Origin: Paragorgia papillata
Lineage: Eukaryota; Cnidaria; Anthozoa; Scleralcyonacea; Coralliidae
Direction of reading: 5' to 3'
Assembly (NCBI GenBank): GCA_035771165.1
Contig: JAWNZC010000337.1
Location: 7,221,501 to 7,285,500 of the forward strand
DNA: 64,000 nucleotides
Shown one piece after another: positions 56,173 to 64,000 of the stretch (its first letter is position 1; every line of letters begins with the position of its first letter). Under the pieces are notes generated by a model that saw only the letters and a program-made list of their open reading frames with translations, was not told the origin of the DNA and did not search any database. A program made the position numbers and the translations under genes.

Positions 56173-56288
56173 AACCCTTTACTGTCCACAGTTGCCTTTT
56201 GGCAACTTATTAATTTTACTCTGGCTAACGCCAGACGATTTTACTCGTCAAGGGGAGAGCTCCTGGAAACCTGGCCAATAAATGGTTA
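56173..56288. mobile_element. Short TIR-type element
   Basis: TTAACCCTTTACTG at the left and AATAAATGGTTAA at the right, with an inner CTGGCTAACGCCAGACG hairpin, 116 bp. A similar TTGTCTGGCGTTAGCCAGA box is at about 24815. Confidence 0.5.
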
Positions 56289-56319
56289 ACTGTACGTCTT
56301 GAGCGCTGGTAATTTTGAC

Positions 56320-57011
56320 ATATACTCTCGTTTACACTTTCGTCGATCGCAAGCAAGTATGGGTATTCCAAAAAGGCGTGGAGCTTTTAACAAAATTATA
56401 CTTAAACCCGTCACCATGTCCAGCTTTAGAATACCGAATTCAACGAAAAATTAACACAGCTCTTCAGAATTTTTTTTTTAATTTAGTAGAGTATAAAACG
56501 TTTCATCAACATTTGTTAATTAATCTGGTTGTTTGACTTATTTTACAAATATCATCAAAACAAAACATTAATTTTCGACGATATTTGGTCACTAACCAAA
56601 TAACATGTCATATTAATTACGCCTACGCACATATGACATGGCATTTAGCAATGATTAAAGGTGCTATACCCCTAGCTGTTGTCTTGTTGGCACTTTACTA
56701 AATTGTCTCTTGCCTAACACGTTACTCAGCTTGTACAATACCATGGCTCAGCGTATAGTTATCATCACTGGGTGTTCTACTGGCGTCGGTTTAAGTACGG
56801 CCTTACTTCTCGCTAAAGATGCTGAAAAGAAATACAAAGTGTACGCTTGTATGAGAAACCTTGCTAAGAAAGAAGAACTTATTCAGAAGGCATTTGGCTG
56901 AGTCGACAAGACGTTGTTTGTCCTTCAGATGGATGTTTGTTCAGAAGCCAGCTCTGTGCTTGCAGCGGTGAAACAAGTGCTTGATAAAGAAAAAATAATC
57001 GATATCATTAG
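56320..57011 (+). pseudogene. Duplicated SDR first exon with its upstream region, broken
   Basis: Upstream (56320-56700) and exon (56743-57011) match 47330-48242. The coding part opens MAQRIVIITGCSTGVGLSTA, identical to the SDR, but codon 53 (Cys TGC) is TGA at 56899-56901. Later there is a 3-base insertion and a +1 frameshift before the donor, which is still GTAAGT. No second or third exon is found in the remaining 7 kb, so this is a dead partial duplicate. Confidence 0.9.
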
Positions 57012-57014
57012 GTA

Positions 57015-57790
57015 AGTACAAAAAAGTGTTATAACATTTGTACGTGTTATAACACCCTATCGTTCCCATGGCCATTGATTTTTTGGTTGTCTTTTGAACA
57101 CAAGTGTAACTGTAGCGAGTGTATAATTAGCGGCGTTTTGAGGATAAATACCGAGAACGAGGGATGTAGCGTTTATATCGTCGTGTCGGTTATGTTTTTT
57201 TTTTATTATGTTATCAATAATATTCTTAGTCATGGTTGCAGTGTAATGCCTGCATGATTATTAGTGTATGATATGTATGTATCTTGCGTTATAGTTGTGC
57301 AATATGCATGTTTATAAGGGGCACCAATATGTAATCAGTTATTGTATATATGCATGCATACTGATGCAGTAGCAAATGGAAATGTTGTAAGTTACGAACT
57401 CGGCGAGTCATGTATAATAGTAATAATAATAAGTATAGGTAATAGCATGTTTTTCCAAATTGCACGAGAAACCATGCTATTACTTATTAATAATATACAT
57501 GAAAAAATGTTCAAAACAACTGTACTAACATTTTAACGTACGCATGTTTCACGGCGTCCACTCCTCGCATATTTATTTGTTAAAAAACGCTTCGCTTCCT
57601 TTACTACTTGAAAAAGTTTACTCGAGGCATAAAGAAGCTTCTGGTCTTCTTGTAGGTACTTCACTTGGCAATATTAAAGCATAACTAGCTTCAAATTTGA
57701 ACAAATTATCCCCAAAACCGCCGAATCTTGGCCGCCATCTTTGTTTGTTTTGTGTCGGGAAAAATCCGCTGTACAATCAATTTGATTGGT
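57015..57790. other. Gene-free stretch
   Basis: Nothing recognised, except a weak inverted pair AATAGCATG...CATGCTATT near 57440-57482. Confidence 0.4.
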
Positions 57791-57796
57791 TCTTAG

Positions 57797-57915
57797 TGAT
57801 AACAGATTTTTGCACTGTGATAACAGATTTTTGCACTGTGATTACAGATTTTTGCACTGTGATTACAGATTTTTGCGCTGTGATTACAGATTTTTGCACT
57901 GTGATAACACAATTC
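57797..57915. repeat. 21-bp minisatellite
   Basis: About six units of GTGATTACAGATTTTTGCACT with small changes; units touch directly, without spacers. Confidence 0.92.
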
Positions 57916-57983
57916 TGCACTGTTGTTTGGGATTAACTGCACTGGAATCAGCCAATCACAGTCGAGATATTTTTTCATATATA

Positions 57984-58115
<132 letters not shown>

Positions 58116-58185
58116 GTAATAGATACAATATTCGCGTACGAACTGTATGGGATTTACAATGGCGAGCCTTCGTTTAAACTAGGAT

Positions 58186-59986
58186 CAGGGCGCTATAAAA
58201 CACGGGCGGGGAAACGGCAATGGGAGCCCTGATCTATGTGTGATGCGCATATATCACTTCGAGCTTCGATTTTTAAATTTCATTTTCGAAAGTAGAAGAA
58301 ACCATGAGCGAAGAAAACTGAGACGGCTGAAAGAAGATGCTAAGAAACCTCCGCATTAAAAATTACAGTAATGATGAAAAAAAAAAGATTCACTATAATT
58401 GCATGGTTATATGGCTGATTCAGATACCTCAAGACGAAGCCGAAGACTGTACCTGTGGTCTGAAAGTCAAACCTCCATGCTATCAAGTATATGTGTCGTT
58501 TCCAGCTTTTTTTAAGTCGTAATCTTGCTTTATTTGCTCTATAAATGTTATTTTGATGAACTATTTTCCTATACATACTAGTTATAGTCTTGAATGAATC
58601 TCAAACTTTAGAAGCTACAAAAAAAATAGTCAAACTTCAAGCGGCCGTGATTAGCAACTGTATCTTACTGGAATCTGTAAATAATGGACTTGACTGATCA
58701 GATGTGTTTAAAACGGAGACCGAGAAGTAGATGGTAAGAGACACTTCAGTACTCTTTTTGCATGTAAAATATCTATAACTATATTATCGTACGTTGTTGG
58801 TCGCTTGTGCTGTAAATTTGACTAGAGTACTGTCTTTGGCCGTTCGACAACTGTAATATAATTTCCAGGTACAAGTTAAGCTTAGTATGATCGAATTTTG
58901 TCTGCAAAATGCAATAATTGTAGTTACCAGTTTCTCGTACACATATATAATGTTAATCTGCATGCATGGACGTAACGGTGTTTTTTAGTTTCATGTTTTT
59001 TTTCTTTAAGTGTTATGATATTATCTATAAAACAAAATATGCTGAACTGCATAAGATTGTTTACTCTGGATATAAACACAAAGCCGAAAACATTCTCGAT
59101 TTTTATTGTTTCTTTTAAATGCTTTCCGCTAAAATTTGAGCAAGCCTGTTGTTAACGTCTAGTATTTCTGTGGACATAAAATTTGGCAAACAAAGAATAC
59201 TATAATCTTGTTTTTCCCGTCGTAAACTCGCTTGAGTCGCATGCAGACATAGTGATGCAGACTTGTAGTAAACTTTGGCATTTTTATTTACATCATTTGG
59301 TTGAAATTTGTTTTAAAAGTTCTCCTCGTATGTTTAACACTATTGGCAACAGGGTTTTAGTACTGTGTACATATTCATGTGATTGCTCTTTAAAAGAAGC
59401 AAGGGGTTTTAAACTTGAAAGTGTTGGCAGTTTTTCAGTTTATAAAGCTATAGTCAGTGGAGAGAATGGAAAAGAAAATTTCCAAAATGGGTTGGCGAAA
59501 TGTCAATTTTACGAAAAAAGCACAAAAAAGCACGTTCGGTGACTATGTCAGTTCGAAAGTCTATTTAATTGTCTTTACGTTGGTGTATTCAAATTCACTT
59601 TTGTCAACCGATTCGCAGAGAAAACATGATTTTAACGGCGTGCGCCCTTCAAAAATTGTAAATTTTTAGGAATTTTTTCAACTCTCCCGGTAAACAATTG
59701 TGCTTTTATTAATCTAAAATAAATCCTTGACAATATATAATTAAAACAAATTTAATCTGAAGGAGTTACTCGTTCTTTATTTGTGTTTCTAATGGCAGTA
59801 ATAAGTTTTCTTCCTTTTCAAAAAGAGGAATTTATCTCGGGTACTCTTTAACTTTTTGGTCGCCATTCAAATTGTGTTTTTGTTGATTTTCAGAGCCCAA
59901 GCGCGCTCGTGCCAGTCCTTTGATGCATCACACATAGCTCGCCAAATTATATGCGCGTTTCCCCGCCCGTGTTTTATAGCGCCCTG
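58186..59986. mobile_element. hAT-like TIR element, 1801 bp
   Basis: A perfect 31-bp inverted end starts CAGGGCGCTATAAAACACGG. The flanks share ctaggat (58179-58185 and 59987-59993). Inside, near each end, TGTGTGATGC and GCATCACACA form a second inverted pair. Reading frames such as 58337-58522 and 59183-59542 show no transposase motif, so it is probably non-autonomous. CAGGG ends point to hAT, though the visible duplication is 7 rather than 8 bases. Confidence 0.85.
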
Positions 59987-60634
59987 CTAGGATGTAGGAT
60001 CTAGGCGCTCGTTCTGGCACGACAATTTATAGGTTGTAGCCTGCGTTCAGGCAGTTGCCATAGTTACAACTGGTGAACCGGTTATGGAGTGGTTGTGTTT
60101 TTCCTTTTTGTTTTTTGAACTTGTAATGCTCTTTTTTGTTAATTTTTCATCGCGAAGGACAACAGTCAGGTACGATAAACTGTATTGCGTTTCTTTTGAC
60201 ACTTTAAACGTTTTATTTATTGTCATTTGTATGTTTTTTGTAGAAACCACGCGTTATTATATATTTATTTTAAAGCAAAAACTGGTGCGTTTCACTTAGT
60301 CCTTCGAGAGAAAACTACATAGGATGAGCCTTATATCATGAATACTTTGTTTAGCAGTCGTAGAAAAGGCAAAAACAAATTATTTAAACAAAGAAAAAGC
60401 TGAATTTGAGCCAATGGGTCCTAATTAGTATGCTGTTAATCGGATACAGCGTTGATGTTTTATTAATCAATGCTGTATCCGATTTACAACACCTGTTTAA
60501 ACATTCATTTCTTTTGAATTTTCTTCATGAATTATTGCAGTATTTTAATAATAATTTAATATTTATTCTGCGCCCTTTCCATGCAATGATCAAAGGCGCA
60601 GTACATGTTTGTTCAGTAATTACAATATAAACTT

Positions 60635-60958
60635 TTATTATATAAAATAGAGTGTTTTATTGATTTTTCCGCCACTAAGAAAAGTGATAATCTCACATGT
60701 GCGATTATTTATGATAATCGCACATGTGACGATTATCGCTGAATCAGCATTATAGTTTAATGCAATTTTTGCAAGGCAATAGGACAATTTTTTTATATAA
60801 TAAACAGAACAATACATGGATGCTTGGAAATATGAAATTTATTTCTCGTGTTGAACAGGATATGTCACTCGTTCGCTTCGCTCACTCGTGAGATATGCTG
60901 GTCAACACTCGAAATAAATTTCATATTTCCGCACATCCATGTATTATTCTCTATATAA
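60635..60958. mobile_element. Two-hairpin repeat element, copy 2
   Basis: Matches 40825-41122 over its whole length, including both hairpins and the CACTCGTTCGCTTCGCTCAC centre, with small insertions near 60662 and 60762. Confidence 0.82.
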
Positions 60959-61004
60959 CATAAAAATGATTACAAAATAGAACTTCATAAAATAATTAAA
61001 TTCA

Positions 61005-61420
61005 TTAATTAAAAGCCATGTTAAAAAGATGTGTTTTAAGAGTCCTTTTAAAAACATTGATGTTTGAAATCACTCTAATATCCTTTGGGAGGGAATTCCA
61101 CAACTTTGGAGCAGCTGCTTCAAAGGACCGATCACCAAGAGTAGGTCTAGTTCTGATGTTCAACGGTTGTATTTTAGCAGCATTAGAAGATCGAAGGCCA
61201 TATCGTGAATTATAACTCCAGGATATAAGATCTTGTAGGTACACCGGAGAGAGTCCATGCAGAGTCTTAAAGGTGATAAATAATTTAAATCTAATCCGGA
61301 ATTTAACAGGCAACCAATGTAATTACATTAGAGCTGGTGTAATGTGCGAACTGACTTTGGAAGACCAAGTACAAGTACAAGTCTAGCAGCTGCGTTTTGT
61401 ATTCGTTTTGGTAACCTGAT
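61005..61420 (-). pseudogene. 5'-truncated LINE (CR1/jockey-type), end of the reverse transcriptase ORF
   Basis: The minus strand reads IQNAAARLV..GLPKSVRTL, then after a stop and frame change LHWLPVKFRIRFKLFITFKT, LHGLSPVYLQDLI and RSFEAAAPKLWNSLPKDIR, the standard C-terminal tail of CR1/jockey-like RT ORFs. It begins abruptly at about 61420, as 5'-truncated copies do. The stop near 61325 shows it is dead. Confidence 0.85.
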
Positions 61421-61429
61421 AAATCAATT

Positions 61430-62980
61430 TATCAATTTGATAACCTACTCTTCCTATAATATGCACCTAAAACATAAAAGCCGTAACGAAAATCGAAATA
61501 AGAAAGATATAATTGACAGAACATAGAATAAAGATCAATGTCGAGTAAGATCGAGTCTGAGTCCTTTCTTAGCGAAACCGAGGACTCTAGGAGCTCGGCA
61601 CGCGACATAACCACTTGATTCATGCAAGTAGATTTAATTACTAATTTACCTCAATCGGCAAATGGAGTACAACTGCAAAATAATATTTTATTTTGATTCC
61701 AGAGGAAGTTGTGAACAGGGCCTCGTTGTCATGCAGTAACATGCAGTCTTAATTATTAAAGTACTGAAATTGCGCAATTGTTGGTATTACGAAATATATC
61801 CTATCGATGTGTACACGACGCCAAAAGGCAAAAGACCACTGCCGTCTTTGTCCTGCAGGGTAAACGCTGATAACATGCAACAAATCAAATGAAGTTGAAT
61901 TAATATTGTAATACGACCGCTTAAACTTCAATTAAATCATGCAATGTTATGTAACCGAACATTAATAACAAAATAATACCGCATAATTCATGTCATTTTA
62001 TACTTTACTGTTTCCTGAGTTCTGAGTGACGTTCGTCTTTTGACCGTTTGGTATTTAGTATTTTAGTATATTCTTGCCAATGCAAGATATTTCATTCACC
62101 TTTGGAGAAAACCTCGGTCAGAGCTTAGAGAATATAGTTATACAATTGATTTCATATGACTTCAGGCGTCGTGATGCGAAGTTGTCGGCGGGAAGTTAGA
62201 AAGTTCGCTCCGAACTTAATGGCATACATGCGTGGCCGGCGTGAGGAGAAGGCAACAGCGTTTGTTGTGAGAAATAAAGAGCGGAAGAAATAATTGAAAG
62301 AGAAGTGATTAATGAATGTCTTCATTTATAAAAGCGTACATACATTATACAAAACCTCAGTATACATGTCATGTTTACATTGATTCATGTGTAATAAACG
62401 CTCAAGCACCCGATTGCTAAAACCTTTTCTTTTCAAAAAATATCAATAGCAATCTTAAATGCATTAACAGCCATTGATATGCTAGACGAAGTTGACAGTT
62501 TATTTACATGCACATGCATAACTATGAACTAATTGATTTTAGTTTGATTCTTTTTGCCTTCCGTTCTATTCTCTCTCGCTTTTCAACCCAAATACACGCC
62601 TCTGCCTGTACTTCTTGTCAATTGCTACGAAACTTCTCGTCCCCAAGCCGTTTCACTTTTCCTAATGCGACTACATGCGTTTTGAAAACTTTAAGTAATG
62701 CATGAGGATTACTTGGGATGGTCGAGTGACAGAACGAGCTTGGGTTGTCAATTAGCCAATCAAAAAGTCAGAGGATATTGATTTATACGGTTCGCAATTT
62801 TATTGTATAATCGGCAACCATGCATGGTTATACAACGTCGTTGCCATGTTTCACACGCGAATTTCGCAACTTCCCATGACGTTTAACTGCAACGCACCGT
62901 TGTAAAGTAATACCGCATATAGACTCTAAAGTAACGGGGCGGCTACTTTCAGAATTAGTAGCCTCTAAGGGCGGCTACAT
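61430..62980. other. Gene-free stretch
   Basis: No coding motif, RNA or repeat border recognised. Confidence 0.4.
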
Positions 62981-62984
62981 TAAA

Positions 62985-63076
62985 ATGTATATATTCTTAA
63001 AATGTATACATTCTACACTCGAATTTTCCTTCACCCAAAATCCCTAGAACATGCTATCAGTAATCGAGTGAAATGC
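62985..63076 (+). repeat. SINE 3' tail fragment
   Basis: ACACTCGAATTTTCCTTCAC and CTAGAACATGCTAT..AATCGAGTGAAATGC match the tail of the SINE at 63751-63980, without the tRNA head. Confidence 0.7.
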
Positions 63077-63079
63077 ATT

Positions 63080-63745
63080 CAAACCTGTATTAAACGGACA
63101 CCCTCGGGGAATTGGTTAGTGTCCGCTTAATAGAGGTGTCCACTCAATGGAGGTTCCCGTACCCTGTCTATCTCGCACCAATTCCCGTCCCCCCCATGCC
63201 AGATACGGGTTTTTAAGCGTTCAACAAACATTAGGAAAGTTTTCATCAAGGGGGAAAGGATTCAAAGAAAAGAGGCGCTGGATATGGCTTGGAAATTCCT
63301 TGTGCATGTATGAATTTCGGAGGAGACCGCTTCTCTTGCGACTGGTTGAGGAATAAATTAGATACTGAGAACTTTGACGTTGGAGATCAAGTCTCTAATA
63401 AACAGTAACATTAACTCGAACCAAACGCAGTTTAGAAAAATATGCAAGAAACTATGTACTGATTATTGTCATGCATTTATCGATTTCCGTCGTGAGACAT
63501 ATTGAAAACAGGAAGGGCGCTAATCTAATATCTACCATCTTAAGGAGAAACGTGTTAAATAAATGAATAAAAGAAAACACTGTCCGCTTAATACAGGGAT
63601 TTGTATCGTTTTACACTGATTTAGAGGTGTTCGCTTAATAGAGGTGACCTTCGTATGGTTAACATGGGATTCAATTCGGGACTTTGGGAACTGTCCGCTT
63701 AATACAGGGTATCCGCTTAATGGAGGGCCGCTTAATACAGGTTTG
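63080..63745. mobile_element. TIR element with iterated CCGCTTAATA motifs, 666 bp
   Basis: Ends CAAACCTGTATTAAACGG and a nearly perfect inverse. GTCCGCTTAATASAGG and close variants occur about six times inside, crowded at the right end. No target duplication is certain. It lies between a SINE tail and a full SINE, and may have inserted into one. Confidence 0.7.
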
Positions 63746-63750
63746 ACTGT

Positions 63751-63980
63751 ATACAGAACTCGCGATCAAGTTCTCGGCAACGCCCTCCGTGGTTCAGTGG
63801 TCAGAGCATTGCACTAGAATCGCAAGGTCATGGGTTCAATTCCTTCCGGAAGGCCTGTGTAGTTTCATTTTTCGCAACTGGTCCTGGTCTGGTCTTAAAA
63901 TATATATATTCTGCACTCGAAATTTTCCTTCACTCAAAATCCCTAGAACATGCTATGTAATCGAGTGAAATGCCCAATAT
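63751..63980 (+). mobile_element. tRNA-derived SINE
   Basis: Leader ACAGAACTCGCGATCAAGTT, head with CGTGGTTCAGTGGTCAGAGC (A box) and TCATGGGTTCAATTCC (B box), body TTTTTCGCAACTGGTCCTGG and tail CACTCGAAATTTTCCTTCAC. Same family as 18534-18765. Confidence 0.85.
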
Positions 63981-64000
63981 TACTTTAAGAAGGGCGGTTA

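Noticed and set aside
57797..57915. Regular short repeats that could suggest a CRISPR array
   Set aside because: Units touch without unique spacers, no cas-like genes occur, and the context is eukaryotic.

Overview
The window looks like nuclear DNA of an animal, most likely an anthozoan cnidarian (coral or anemone relative). The reasons are AT-rich sequence, intron-containing host genes on both strands with GT..AG borders, a cluster of duplicated microsomal P450 genes, a retinol/steroid dehydrogenase-like SDR gene, and a very high load of short inverted-repeat elements, several of them with a GC-rich loop. There are no operons and no prokaryotic signals. The taxon is an inference from style, not from a marker gene.

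Layout. 1-1620 is a broken P-element-type transposase. 2226-3242 is a 1-kb element with perfect 75-bp terminal inverted repeats and a 9-bp target duplication. 3797-10133 and about 32517-37311 are two copies of a segmental duplication. Each carries exons 1 and 2 of a cytochrome P450 gene on the minus strand, a relic of a BEL/Pao retrotransposon and many small repeats. Copy B joins to three more exons (27362-27066, 26986-26458, 24720-24497) to give a complete 517-residue P450 in five exons. Copy A runs off the left edge after exon 2, and 13861-14034 is a third, truncated exon 1. 15650-18313 is a dead LINE, followed by two head-to-head tRNA-derived SINEs. The large P450 intron 4 holds a hammerhead-ribozyme-like motif (25741-25790).

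37.5-38.6 kb is a run of adjoining pentanucleotide satellites, and a related array lies at 21.7-22.3 kb. 41.1-42.5 kb is a Crypton-derived (DUF3504-like) coding region cut by a TTAA-type element. 44.5-46.1 kb is a degraded rhodopsin-like GPCR with a TA-flanked foldback element. 47978-51240 is an intact three-exon SDR gene (292 residues), and a broken copy of its first exon lies at 56743-57011. 51.4-55.4 kb is a nest: a large hairpin, a pair of inverted repeats, and a ZAD-like zinc-finger reading frame split by a 1.9-kb hAT-like element. 58186-59986 is another TIR element. 61005-61420 is the 3' end of a CR1/jockey-type LINE. 63.0-64.0 kb holds another TIR element between SINE fragments.

Only two genes look complete: the five-exon P450 and the SDR. 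Both are oxidoreductases likely to act on small lipophilic substrates at the endoplasmic reticulum, but nothing in the sequence shows that they share a pathway. The rest is mainly a record of transposition. In three places the target site before insertion can be reconstructed, from a paralogous copy or from the interrupted reading frame.
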